From Dokdonella_A ginsengisoli (GTDB lineage Bacteria; Pseudomonadota; Gammaproteobacteria; Xanthomonadales; Rhodanobacteraceae): DNA of 64,000 nt. The stretch is taken from positions 1 through 64,000 of the forward strand of contig NZ_JBHSHD010000006.1 of the NCBI RefSeq assembly GCF_042652785.1, in the 5' to 3' direction. The notes under the pieces are model-generated. The model did no database searches. It saw only the letters and a list, made by a program, of their open reading frames with translations, and was not told the origin of the DNA. This document shows, one piece after another, positions 27,567 to 36,170 of the stretch (position 1 is its first letter; every line of letters starts with the position of its first letter). A program made the translations under genes and the position numbers.

Positions 27567-28565
27567 CTAGTCGCAGCTTTCCGGCGACGTCCGCCATACC
27601 ACCGGCTCCCAGTACGCGCCGTCGCGCCACTCGTTGCGCTTGGCGTCGTCCAGGCGCGCGGCGACGAACAGGGTCGTGTTCGGCTCGACGTCGACCTCGA
27701 GCGTCTTGTGACGCGAATCGGGGCCGCTGTTGCGCAGGCGGTCGTTGAAGGCGAGGTAGCGCGACTCGATGCGCTCGGCGATCTTCAGCACGTGATGTCC
27801 GGCCGGCACCTCGTACGACTTCGAGCCTCCCGGCCCGGGCACGGCGCCGTCGATGCTGAGGATCTTCGCGGCGTGCAGCTGCTGCTGGCGCGGCGCGACG
27901 TCGAAGTCGCTGAGGCGGCCGCAACCCTGGGCCGCGGCGATCGGCGGCACCGCTGCCGGCGAGCCGGTGCTCGCCGCCGGCTTCGCGCCGCCGCCGATGG
28001 ACAGATGCATCGCCGGCAGCTCGACGCTGGACAGCTTGCCGGAGAAGGTCTGCGTGCGGCCGTCGCGCCTGGCTTCGAAGACGAGCGGGCTGCCGTTGGG
28101 CAGTTCGTCGACGCTGCGGCGCAGGATCGCCGCGGCGCCGGCGACCCCGGCCAGGCGCGTGCCGTTCAGTGCCAGCAGCACGTCGCCCGCGCGCAGGCCC
28201 ATGCGCTCGGCGCTGCCGCCCGGCGTCACCGCCAGCACGTGCAATCCGTCGTCTGCGGCGTGCGCGCTGTCGACCAGCAGGCCGAGATTGCTGACGCGCT
28301 GCGCCGGGGCATCGATGGCCAGGGAAATCTCCTGCGCGGAGCGGTCGCCGAACGCGCCGCTCTCGACCAGCTCGGCCACCAGGGCGCGCAGCTCCTCGCG
28401 CAGGCGCTGCTCGACGGCGGGGTTCGAGCCGCGCGTCGCCTCCGACGAGGCGGCCGTCCGCGCGCCGTCCTCGGCATTCGCGCCGCCGACGAGCGCGAAC
28501 AGCATCGCCAGCGCCAGACACGGCACCCGCTTGCGCATTCCAGCTTCGTCGATCCTCATCGCCAT
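27567..28565 (-). CDS. Exported PDZ-domain protein
   Basis: 332 residues from the ATG at 28565, chosen because the site gaggtga precedes it; an in-frame TTG at 28586 is the alternative. After MAMRIDEAGMRKR comes a signal-like segment (VPCLALAMLFALVGGANA). Residues about 95-180 form a PDZ domain: LHVLAVTPGGSAERMGLRAGDVLLALNGTRLAGVAG. The C-terminal part is unassigned and holds two cysteines (QGCGRLSDF and the final PESCD). No protease triad is present. It lies directly downstream of an ECF sigma factor and its putative anti-sigma on the same strand, so it may take part in envelope stress signalling; that is inference. Confidence 0.75.
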   Translation of the reverse strand: MAMRIDEAGMRKRVPCLALAMLFALVGGANAEDGARTAASSEATRGSNPAVEQRLREELRALVAELVESGAFGDRSAQEISLAIDAPAQRVSNLGLLVDSAHAADDGLHVLAVTPGGSAERMGLRAGDVLLALNGTRLAGVAGAAAILRRSVDELPNGSPLVFEARRDGRTQTFSGKLSSVELPAMHLSIGGGAKPAASTGSPAAVPPIAAAQGCGRLSDFDVAPRQQQLHAAKILSIDGAVPGPGGSKSYEVPAGHHVLKIAERIESRYLAFNDRLRNSGPDSRHKTLEVDVEPNTTLFVAARLDDAKRNEWRDGAYWEPVVWRTSPESCD

Positions 28566-28582
28566 CTCGTCACCTCGTCTCG

Positions 28583-29044
28583 TCAAATGCGCGTGACTCG
28601 CGTCGCGTCGTACGCACTCGCGTCCTGGAACCGCGCGATCAATCCGCGCAGAGCGTCATTGCGTTGTTTCCACAGCGGTTCGAGTTCCGTCGCCTCGGCG
28701 CCGCGGTCGTAGGCGGCCTGCAGCGCCGTGTCGATCGAGCGCAGCCGCGTCAGGCCGACTGCGACCGGCCGGCCACCGTCGGCCAGCTGCCGCCACTGCG
28801 CTTCCAGTGCCTGCGACTCGCGCTGCGCGTCGGCCCAGCTCGGACCCGCCGGCGGCGCCGGCCGCACCAGCAGTGCAGCCGCGATGCCGAGCAGGACGGT
28901 CGCCGCGGCCGCGAAGCTCCACTGCCGGACGCGTCGCCGCCGCACGTGCGCGGCCGCGATGCGCGACCACAGCGCCGGGTCCGGCTCGAACACCGGCAGC
29001 TGGCGCAGGTCCAGCTTCGGCTTGGGGAAAGCAGTCTCATGCAT
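28583..29044 (-). CDS. Putative anti-sigma factor / membrane protein next to an ECF sigma
   Basis: 153 residues: a cytoplasmic N-terminus of about 40 (MHETAFPKPKLDLRQLPVFEPDPALWSRIAAAHVRRRR), one membrane helix (WSFAAAATVLLGIAAALLV, about 42-60) and a helical Gln/Ala/Arg-rich periplasmic part. It overlaps the ECF sigma gene by 8 bp, the usual sigma/anti-sigma coupling, and has the matching topology. No zinc-binding HxxxCxxC motif is seen, so the assignment rests on position and topology. Confidence 0.6.
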   Translation of the reverse strand: MHETAFPKPKLDLRQLPVFEPDPALWSRIAAAHVRRRRVRQWSFAAAATVLLGIAAALLVRPAPPAGPSWADAQRESQALEAQWRQLADGGRPVAVGLTRLRSIDTALQAAYDRGAEATELEPLWKQRNDALRGLIARFQDASAYDATRVTRI

Positions 29045-29639
29045 GGTCCATCGCCTCCGCCGATCCCGGGTCCGCCACGGCGTCGTTGAGCCGCTTCAGC
29101 GCGCGCGCCAGGATCGATTTCGAATAACTCTCGCTCTGACCGAACAGCTCCGCCATTTCCCGATGCGTATAGCCTTCGACCTCGTGCAGGATGACCACCG
29201 CGCGTGCGCGCGGCGGCAGCCGCATCAGGATCGCCCACGCGTCGGCGCGGTCCTCCGCATCCGTCGCCCGCGCCGGCATCGACTCGAACAGCGTGTCCGG
29301 ATCGTCGTCGCGGAAGCGCTGGTGCGAGCGCAGCGCGTCGATCGTCGCGTTCGCCGTCATGCGCTTGAGCCAGGCGCCGAACGGCGCGTCGCCGCGGAAC
29401 CCGCGCAGGCTGACCATCAGCTTGAGGAAGATTTCCTGCACGATGTCCTCCGCCGCAGCCGGCTCCCCCAGAACGCGCAGCGCCAGGTTGTAGCAGGCGC
29501 CGCCGAAACGGTCGTAGATGGCCGCGAACGCTGCCATCTCCCCTCTTCGGGCGCGTTCCAGCGTGACCCGGTCCAGCTCGAGTCCGAAGCCGGAAGGTGC
29601 ACGAATCTCGCTCACAGAGCTGGGCTGTCCATCGGCCAT
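29037..29639 (-). CDS. ECF RNA polymerase sigma factor (RpoE-like)
   Basis: 200 residues. Region 2 is clear: GEMAAFAAIYDRFGGACYNLALRVLGEPAAAEDIVQEIFLKLMVSLRGFRGD and FGAWLKRMTANATIDALRSHQR. Region 4 reads LPPRARAVVILHEVEGYTHREMAELFGQSESYSKSILARALKRL. No region 3, as expected for ECF factors. It recruits RNA polymerase to a specific promoter set. The three genes sigma, putative anti-sigma and PDZ protein follow each other on the minus strand and probably form one operon. Confidence 0.92.
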   Translation of the reverse strand: MADGQPSSVSEIRAPSGFGLELDRVTLERARRGEMAAFAAIYDRFGGACYNLALRVLGEPAAAEDIVQEIFLKLMVSLRGFRGDAPFGAWLKRMTANATIDALRSHQRFRDDDPDTLFESMPARATDAEDRADAWAILMRLPPRARAVVILHEVEGYTHREMAELFGQSESYSKSILARALKRLNDAVADPGSAEAMDHA

Positions 29640-29688
29640 TTCGCTCCCCAGGACGGCCCAAAGCCTGCCACCGTTGCAATCGGCGCGT

Positions 29689-30360
29689 TCATGCGGCCAA
29701 TGTAAAGGACTGTAAGGAACGCGCCGCGCCGCGCCAGGCCAGCGCCCCGACCAGGCCGGGCGCCGGCTGCAGTGGGCACAGGCGCCACTGCGCCACCGGC
29801 CCGGCTTCGTCCGCGATCCGCTGCAGCGCGCCGACCTCGCCGTCGGCCCCGACCGCGAACGCCAGCCGGTCGAGACCGAAGTTCAGGCCTTGGCCAAGCG
29901 CCTTCAGTACGGCTTCCTTGCGCGTCCACAGCTGCAGGAAGCAGGGCAGGCGCGCGTGCGCCGGCAGGCGTTCCAGGGCGTCGGCCTCGTCCGCGGCGAA
30001 GAAGCGGCGCGCGATCTCGAGCAGGGAAAGGCGCCGCTCGTCGCGCTCGAGGTCGACCCCCAGCTCCTGCCCGCGCGCGAAGGCCAGCAGCACGTGGTGG
30101 CCGGCGTGGCTGAGGTTGAAATCCAGTCCCGTGTCCGCCGGCGCGTACGGCTTGCCGTGCGCGCCGCGCGCGATCTCGAGCGTGCGGTCCGTGCCGGCGT
30201 AGTCGCGCAGCAGCCGGTCGAGCGTGGCGCGCGCGGCGTCGGCGACCGCGCGCGGCATCGTCCCCGGGGCGAATTCCATCGAGCAGAGGTGGATCTCGTC
30301 CGCACCGAGCGGCGGCGGTCGGTCGCGGCGGACGAAGGCGTCGGCGGTCAGGGTCTGCAT
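29689..30360 (-). CDS. 4'-phosphopantetheinyl transferase (Sfp type)
   Basis: 223 residues with the Sfp-superfamily motifs in order: FNLSHAGHHVLLAFA (about 81-95), the Mg-binding GVDLERDE with Asp103 and Glu105, and WTRKEAVLKALGQGL with Glu149. It moves the phosphopantetheine arm of CoA to a serine of a carrier protein. No fatty acid, polyketide or nonribosomal peptide gene is adjacent, so the partner carrier protein is elsewhere. It diverges from the sensor kinase gene. Confidence 0.92.
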   Translation of the reverse strand: MQTLTADAFVRRDRPPPLGADEIHLCSMEFAPGTMPRAVADAARATLDRLLRDYAGTDRTLEIARGAHGKPYAPADTGLDFNLSHAGHHVLLAFARGQELGVDLERDERRLSLLEIARRFFAADEADALERLPAHARLPCFLQLWTRKEAVLKALGQGLNFGLDRLAFAVGADGEVGALQRIADEAGPVAQWRLCPLQPAPGLVGALAWRGAARSLQSFTLAA

Positions 30361-30447
30361 CGCGCCATGCTTGGCGGCGCGGCCGCGCGCGTCAAGCGGA
30401 ACCGCGCGCCGCTCGGCTTAGAATGCCCCGTCGCTCCGGAGGTGCGC

Positions 30448-33400
30448 ATGATCGCCGCTTGGCTGCTGATGCTGGTTTCCGTCTCGTACGTGGCCGCGCT
30501 GTTCGCGATCGCGTACTACGGCGACCGCCGGCCGCTGTATCCGGCGCGCGCGTGGCTGCGGCCGATCGTCTACAGCCTGGCGCTGGCGGTGTACTGCTCG
30601 TCGTGGACGTTCTACGGTGCGGTCGGCACCGCCGCTCGCGGCGGGCTGTCGTACCTGCCGATCTACGTCGGCCCGATCCTGCTGTTCGTGTTCGGCTTCG
30701 GCCTGCTCGAGCGCCTGGTGCTGGTGGCGAAGGAACGCAACGTCACCTCGATCGCGGACTTCATCGCCTCGCGCTTCGGCAAGTCGCACGCGCTGGCGGC
30801 GCTGGTCACGATCATCGCGGTGACCGCGGTGATCCCGTATCTCGCGCTGCAGCTGAAGGCGGTCGCGCTGAGCTTCGACGTGCTCTCCGGTGCGCCGAGC
30901 GCGGCGACGCCTCCGTTGTTCGGCGACAGCGCGCTGTACGTGGCCCTGCTGCTGGCGATCTTCGCGATCCTGTTCGGCACGCGCGGCATCGACGCGACCG
31001 AGCACCACCACGGCATGATGCTCGCCATCGCGGCGGAGTCGGTGATCAAGCTGCTCGCCTTCGTCGCGGTCGGCGTCTACGCGCTGTACGTCGGCGGCCG
31101 CTTCGAGACGATCGCCGCGCCGCTGGCGCGCATCGCCGACGACGGACTGCCGCCCGGCTTCATCGCGCAGAGCGTGCTCGCGTTCACGGCGATGTTCTGC
31201 CTGCCGCGGCAGTTCCAGGTCGCGGTGGTCGAATGCGAACACGCCGGCGACCTGCGCCGCGCGCGCTGGATGTTCCCGCTCTACCTCGTGATCGTCTCCG
31301 CGCTGGTGCTGCCGATCGCCACCGCCGGCATGCAGGCGGCGCAGGGCAGCAAGGTCGCCGCCGACGCCTACGTGCTGTGGCTGCCGCTAGCGCACGACAA
31401 TCCGTGGCTGGCGATCTTCGCCTACATCGGCGGCTTCTCCGCCGCCACCGGCATGGTCATCGTCGCCTCGGTCGCGCTGTCGACGATGGTCAGCAACGAC
31501 CTGGTCATGCCGGCCCTGCTGCGCGTGCGCGCGCTCAAGCTCGAGCAGCGCACCGATCTGTCCTCGATCGTGCTCGGCGTGCGCCGGGTGACGATCGTCG
31601 CACTCGGCCTGCTCGCCTTTCTCTACTACCGCTTCAGCACGCAGGCGCAGAACCTCGCCGCGATCGGCCTGCTCTCGTTCGCGGCGGTGGCGCAGTTCGC
31701 GCCGGCGATCGTCTGCGGCCTGTACTGGCGCGGCGCGAGCCGGCTCGGCGTGATCAGCGGCCTGCTCGCCGGCTTCGCCGTCTGGGCCTACACCCTGCTG
31801 CTGCCCTCGCTCGCCGTCGCCGGCTGGCTGCCGATCGCCTGGGTCGAGCACGGCCCGTACGGCGTCGCCTGGCTGAAGCCGCACGCGCTGTTCCTGCTCA
31901 GCGGCTGGGAGCCGGTCACGCACGGCGCGTTCTGGTCGCTGCTCGCCAACGTCGGCTGCTGCGTGTTCGTCTCGCTGCGTTTCCGCCCCGGCGTCGAGGA
32001 ACGCCTGCGCGCGGCCGCCTTCCTCGATCCTTATGCAACGCGCGCCGTCGGCATCGGCGAATGGCAGGGCCGCGTGCGCGTCGCCGATCTCGCCGCGATC
32101 GCCGAACGCATCGTCGGCGAGAAGCTCGCCGCGCGCGCGTTCGGCGAATACGCCGAGGCGACCGGCAAGCCGCTCGCACCGGAAGCCTCGGCCGAGCGCG
32201 CGTTGGTGCAGCACACCGAGCGCGTGCTCGCCGGCGCGATCGGCGCCGCCTCGGCGCGGCGCATGCTGACCAGCGCGCTGCGCGGCACCGGCCTGGACCT
32301 GTCCGAAGCGGCGACCCTGCTCGACGAGACCTCGCAGGAGCTGCGCTTCAACCGCGAGCTGCTGGCGGTCACGTTCGACAACATGCTGCAGGGAATCAGC
32401 GTGGTCGATCGCGAGCTGCGCATCGTCGCCTGGAACCGGCGCTACCTCGACCTGTTCGACTACCCGGACGGCTTCGTCTACGTCGGCCGCCCGGTCGCCG
32501 ACCTGATCCGCCACAACGCCTCGCGGCGCCTGCTCGGCGACGGCGACATCGAGACGCAGATCGAGCGCCGACTCGCGCACCTGCGCGCCGGCACGCCGCA
32601 CGTGTTCGTGCGCGAGCGCCCCGACGGTCGCGTGATCGAGACGCGCGGCGAGCCGCTGCCGGGCGGCGGCTACCTGACCACCTTCAGCGACATCACCTCG
32701 TACAAGCACGTCGAGAACGCGTTGCGCGAGGCGAACGAGACGCTCGAGCAGCGCGTCGCGCAGCGCACCGGCGAACTCGAGCACGCCCTGCTCGCCGAGC
32801 AGCGCGCGGTGCGCCAGGCGGAGTCGGCGAACCAGTCGCGCACGCGCTTCCTCGCCGCCGCCAGCCACGATCTGCTGCAGCCGCTGAATGCCGCGCGCCT
32901 GTTCACCTCCGCCCTGCGGCACCAGCCGCTCGACGACGAAAGCGGACGCCTCGCCGAACGCATCGACACCGCGTTCAAGGCGGCCGAGGACCTGCTCGAC
33001 GCGCTGCTGGAAGCCTCCAGGCTCGAGGCGGGCAAGTACCAGGTCGACGTTTCCGACTTCGCGCTCGGCGGGTTGATCGAATCGCTGCAGCAGCAGTTCG
33101 GCGTGCTCGCCGCCACGCGCGGACTGAAGCTGCGCTTCGTCGCCACGCACGCATGGGCGCGCAGCGATGCGCAGCTGCTGCGCCGCATCCTGCAGAACTT
33201 CCTCGCCAACGCGCTGCGCTACACGCGCAGCGGCGGCGTGGTCTGCGGCGTGCGCCGTCACGGTGCGAACCTGCGCATCGAGGTCTGGGACAGCGGTCCC
33301 GGCATCGCCGACGACCAGCTCGGCCACGTGTTCGACGAATTCCGCCGCGGCAGCCACGTGTCGCCGTGGGGCGAGAAGGGCATCGGACTGGGCCTGGCGA

Positions 33401-33939
33401 TCTGCGAGCGCATGGCGCGCCTGCTCGGTGCGAGCATCGGCGTGCGGTCCGTGCAGGGACGCGGCAGCGTGTTCTTCGTCGAGGTGCCGCGCGCCGCGGC
33501 GCAGGCCGGTGCACCGCAGGACCGTCCGGCCGCCGACGAGCCGACCGCGCTCGACGGCAGCCTGCACGCGCTGTGCCTCGACAACGATCCGGCGATCCTC
33601 GACGGCATGTCGGCGTTGCTGACGCGCTGGGAGATCTCCTGCGACCTCGCCGCCACGCTCGACGAGGCGCTCGCGGCCGCGCGCCGCCGCCGCCCGGACC
33701 TGCTGCTGGTCGACTTCCACCTCGACGCCGCGCAGGACGGACTCGAAGCGCTCGGCGCCCTGCGCAACGCCTGCAATCCGCCGCCGCCCGGTGCGCTGAT
33801 CACTGCCGACACCAGTGCGGAACTGGCTGTGCGCGCCCGTGCGCTCGGCTACGCGCTGCTGCGCAAGCCGGTCAAGCCGGCGGCGCTGCGGGCGTTGATC
33901 ATGCAGCTCGGGCGCAGCACCGAGAGAAGAACCGCGTAG
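30448..33939 (+). CDS. crbS: SSS-type hybrid sensor histidine kinase, CrbS/MxtR-like
   Basis: 1163 residues from MIAAWLLMLVSVSYVAALF; longer in-frame extensions run into the transferase gene and are rejected. Residues 1-510 are a sodium:solute-symporter-like membrane domain of about 13 helices (YCSSWTFYGAVGTAARGGLSYLPIYVGP, ATEHHHGMMLAIAAESVIKLLAF). A STAC-like linker (about 590-625), a PAS domain (MLQGISVVDRELRIVAWN) and a coiled coil follow. The HisKA domain has His807 in AASHDLLQPLNAARLF, the HATPase has NFLANALRYTRSGG and GIGLGLAIC, and a C-terminal receiver has Asp1089 in LLLVDFHLD. This architecture is that of CrbS/MxtR, which with a LuxR-type regulator controls acs. The regulator at 37346 and acs at 38136 fit that system. 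The symbol rests on architecture and context. Confidence 0.85.
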   Translation: MIAAWLLMLVSVSYVAALFAIAYYGDRRPLYPARAWLRPIVYSLALAVYCSSWTFYGAVGTAARGGLSYLPIYVGPILLFVFGFGLLERLVLVAKERNVTSIADFIASRFGKSHALAALVTIIAVTAVIPYLALQLKAVALSFDVLSGAPSAATPPLFGDSALYVALLLAIFAILFGTRGIDATEHHHGMMLAIAAESVIKLLAFVAVGVYALYVGGRFETIAAPLARIADDGLPPGFIAQSVLAFTAMFCLPRQFQVAVVECEHAGDLRRARWMFPLYLVIVSALVLPIATAGMQAAQGSKVAADAYVLWLPLAHDNPWLAIFAYIGGFSAATGMVIVASVALSTMVSNDLVMPALLRVRALKLEQRTDLSSIVLGVRRVTIVALGLLAFLYYRFSTQAQNLAAIGLLSFAAVAQFAPAIVCGLYWRGASRLGVISGLLAGFAVWAYTLLLPSLAVAGWLPIAWVEHGPYGVAWLKPHALFLLSGWEPVTHGAFWSLLANVGCCVFVSLRFRPGVEERLRAAAFLDPYATRAVGIGEWQGRVRVADLAAIAERIVGEKLAARAFGEYAEATGKPLAPEASAERALVQHTERVLAGAIGAASARRMLTSALRGTGLDLSEAATLLDETSQELRFNRELLAVTFDNMLQGISVVDRELRIVAWNRRYLDLFDYPDGFVYVGRPVADLIRHNASRRLLGDGDIETQIERRLAHLRAGTPHVFVRERPDGRVIETRGEPLPGGGYLTTFSDITSYKHVENALREANETLEQRVAQRTGELEHALLAEQRAVRQAESANQSRTRFLAAASHDLLQPLNAARLFTSALRHQPLDDESGRLAERIDTAFKAAEDLLDALLEASRLEAGKYQVDVSDFALGGLIESLQQQFGVLAATRGLKLRFVATHAWARSDAQLLRRILQNFLANALRYTRSGGVVCGVRRHGANLRIEVWDSGPGIADDQLGHVFDEFRRGSHVSPWGEKGIGLGLAICERMARLLGASIGVRSVQGRGSVFFVEVPRAAAQAGAPQDRPAADEPTALDGSLHALCLDNDPAILDGMSALLTRWEISCDLAATLDEALAAARRRRPDLLLVDFHLDAAQDGLEALGALRNACNPPPPGALITADTSAELAVRARALGYALLRKPVKPAALRALIMQLGRSTERRTA

Positions 33940-34166
33940 TCGCAGGCTTTGCCGTTCCCGGCGATTGGCGAAGGCACCGCGCCGTCCTGTCGACGGGTCA
34001 CAGGGTCGACATCTCGACGAAGCAGGATGCGAAATGAATCACGCACGACGAGCAGCCACTGGGCGACATTGCCCGGCCGGGAAGTCTTTGACGCGATGAA
34101 CAGGAAAGGCCCCAGGGGAAAATCGATGCAGGGCAGCGGGTAGGGGATTACTCCAAGGAGAAGTTC

Positions 34167-35375
34167 ATGAAGAAGTTGACGCTTGCAGTACTGGCGGCGC
34201 TCGCGATGCCGACCGCCTCGTTTGCCGGAAATTTCCTCACGTACGAAGGTCATCCGGTTCGCGAAGGGGAGTACATCGTCGTTTTCGAATCCAGCCTCGA
34301 AAAGGCCGCGGCGGCTGAAGCCGCCATTCTTGCGCTGGCCGAAAGGAACGTGATCAAGATCGATCAGCGGTGGGAAACCGCGCTGCACGGAATGGCGATC
34401 TCCAACGTCGACGAGGCCACGGCCAGGGAAATCGCCGCCACCGAAGGTGTCGAGTCGGTGGAGCAGAATGCGGTCGTCTATCCGAGCACCACTCAGCTGA
34501 ACGCGCCGCCCCAGCTGGACCGGATCGACCAATACGATCTGCCGACCGACGGAAAGTTCGTCTTTGGCCCGGGTGGAACCGGTGTTCACGCCTACGTTCT
34601 CGATACCGCCATCCGAACCACGCACAACGACTTCCGGCCTTACGGAAATCCGACGGGGCCGAGCCGCGCCACCAATGATGTCGATATCCGCGGGCAGGGG
34701 TTCGCGCCGGGAAGACATGGCACGCTGATCGCGTCTGTTCTGGGTGGAGTGACCAGTGGAGTCGCCAAGAGCGTCCGGATACACGGGGTAGTTATCAGCA
34801 ATCCAACTGACAGTACCAGTAGTGACGCATGGTTGCTTGGAGGAATAGATTGGGTTGCCCAGAATGCAATCCGCCCCGCTGTGGCCAATGTCAGTTTCAT
34901 ATTTCCACCACATCAGGGAGCGGCCATTAAATCGGCCTTGGAAAATCTTGTGAGCACGGGAATATTCGTGGCGGCGGCAGCGGGGAACGGAGGGGTAGGG
35001 GACGCATGCGCAAGTCCAATAGGAGGTGCTAGCGGAGTTTATACCGTGGCCGGAATTACGGATGCCGACGAAAGCTGGAATTTCCAATTTCCTACCAATG
35101 GAGGCTCACCCACCGGGCCCTGCATTTCAGCCTACGCGAGAGTTATCGTGATTGGGGCCGGGCCAGGCTCCGACAACAGCTATGTCACTGGTATAGGAAC
35201 ATCATATGCCGCACCGGTCGCGGCAGGCATCGCAGCCCAACTCCGTCAAGACTTTCCTTACGTAGCGGTGACGTCAATCATTTCGGAAATGAACGGGCAC
35301 GCAATTCAGGGCCGGGTTACCGACATTCCGGCGACACCGGCCGGCACGCCCAACCGCATCCTCAAGAGTTATTGA
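34167..35375 (+). CDS. Secreted S8 subtilisin-like serine protease
   Basis: 402 residues behind the ribosome site aaggag, with a signal peptide (MKKLTLAVLAALAMPTASFAG). Residues 33-110 form an I9 inhibitor-type propeptide (GEYIVVFESSLEKAAAAEAAI ... GVESVEQNAVVYP). The catalytic domain has Asp146 in YVLDTAIRTTHNDF, His184 in GRHGTLIASVLGG, the oxyanion Asn in FVAAAAGNGG and Ser346 in GTSYAAPVAAG, so the triad is complete although the Asp and His blocks deviate from the usual proteinase K forms. The 3' half is clearly less GC-rich than the rest of the window (30 G+C of 60 at 34801-34860), which suggests foreign or recombined origin. Confidence 0.9.
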   Translation: MKKLTLAVLAALAMPTASFAGNFLTYEGHPVREGEYIVVFESSLEKAAAAEAAILALAERNVIKIDQRWETALHGMAISNVDEATAREIAATEGVESVEQNAVVYPSTTQLNAPPQLDRIDQYDLPTDGKFVFGPGGTGVHAYVLDTAIRTTHNDFRPYGNPTGPSRATNDVDIRGQGFAPGRHGTLIASVLGGVTSGVAKSVRIHGVVISNPTDSTSSDAWLLGGIDWVAQNAIRPAVANVSFIFPPHQGAAIKSALENLVSTGIFVAAAAGNGGVGDACASPIGGASGVYTVAGITDADESWNFQFPTNGGSPTGPCISAYARVIVIGAGPGSDNSYVTGIGTSYAAPVAAGIAAQLRQDFPYVAVTSIISEMNGHAIQGRVTDIPATPAGTPNRILKSY

Positions 35376-35423
35376 TCCGACGTTCTACCGGAGTACGGCA
35401 CAAGGACGTGCCGTACTGCAGCT

Positions 35424-36170
35424 TCAGTTCGCGGACTTTCCCGTGACCAGCTGTTCCGCCAGCGCCGCCTCGAGACCGCCGTCGCGGCTGACGCGCAGCC
35501 GTTCCAGCTCCGCGCGCGACCACTCGTGCACGAGCCGGCCTTCGTGCAACAGCGACACGCGGTCGGCCCAGTGCTCGGCGATGTCGAGCGCATGCGTGGC
35601 CAGCAGCACGCCGCAGCGGCCGGCGTCGACGCGGGCGCGCAGGTGGCGCTTGAGCAGCAGGCCGCTGGCCGGGTCGAGGCCGTTGAAGGTTTCGTCGAGC
35701 ACGATCAGCTCGGGCTCGCCGAGCAGGGCGAGCAGCACGCCGAGCTTCTGCCGCGTGCCGTAGGACATCAGCGCGACGGCATCGTCGAGCCACGGCGCCA
35801 GGCGCAGTGCCTCGGCGAGTTCGAGCACTTCCGCATCGATCGACGCCAGACGCTTCGCTGCGGCCTGCACGGCCAGGCATTCGCGCGCGCTCAGCAGCGG
35901 CGGCAGCCGTTCCGGCGCGACCGCGTAGCCGAGCTTCGTCTTCGCCGCGACGGCTTCGGTGACGATCGAATGCCCGCCGACGCGCACCGTCCCGGATGTG
36001 GGAGCCAGCCGGCCGACGCAGACGTCGAGCAGGGTGCTCTTGCCGCTGCCGTTCGCGCCGAGCAGGGCCAGCCATTCGCCGCGTGCGACGCGAAGGTCGA
36101 CGTCGCGCAGCACGACGCGCTCGCCGTAGCCGGCGCGCAGGGCCGAGATTTCCAGCACGGCGTCGCTCAT
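35424..36170 (-). CDS. ABC transporter ATP-binding protein
   Basis: 248 residues: Walker A GANGSGKST (about 38-46), Q-loop region TKLGYAVAPERLPPLLSARECL, a degenerate signature MSYGTRQKLGVLL in place of LSGGQ, Walker B ELIVLDETFNGLDP and H-loop LLATHALDIAEHWAD. The sequence type is that of ABC-2 exporter ATPases. It is translationally coupled to the membrane subunit upstream through an ATGA overlap (36167-36170). The exported substrate is unknown. Confidence 0.9.
   Translation of the reverse strand: MSDAVLEISALRAGYGERVVLRDVDLRVARGEWLALLGANGSGKSTLLDVCVGRLAPTSGTVRVGGHSIVTEAVAAKTKLGYAVAPERLPPLLSARECLAVQAAAKRLASIDAEVLELAEALRLAPWLDDAVALMSYGTRQKLGVLLALLGEPELIVLDETFNGLDPASGLLLKRHLRARVDAGRCGVLLATHALDIAEHWADRVSLLHEGRLVHEWSRAELERLRVSRDGGLEAALAEQLVTGKSAN

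Noticed and set aside
26707..28521. 604-codon frame extending pdxJ upstream
   Set aside because: The extension is the out-of-frame shadow of the PDZ gene; PdxJ homology begins at 27501.
29890..30447. Longer N-terminus for the SSS-type kinase
   Set aside because: It would run through the transferase gene in antisense and lacks any membrane or family sequence; the start at 30448 begins the first helix.
31387..33720. 777-codon minus-strand frame opposite the sensor kinase
   Set aside because: No motif; the plus strand carries intact HisKA, HATPase and receiver motifs.
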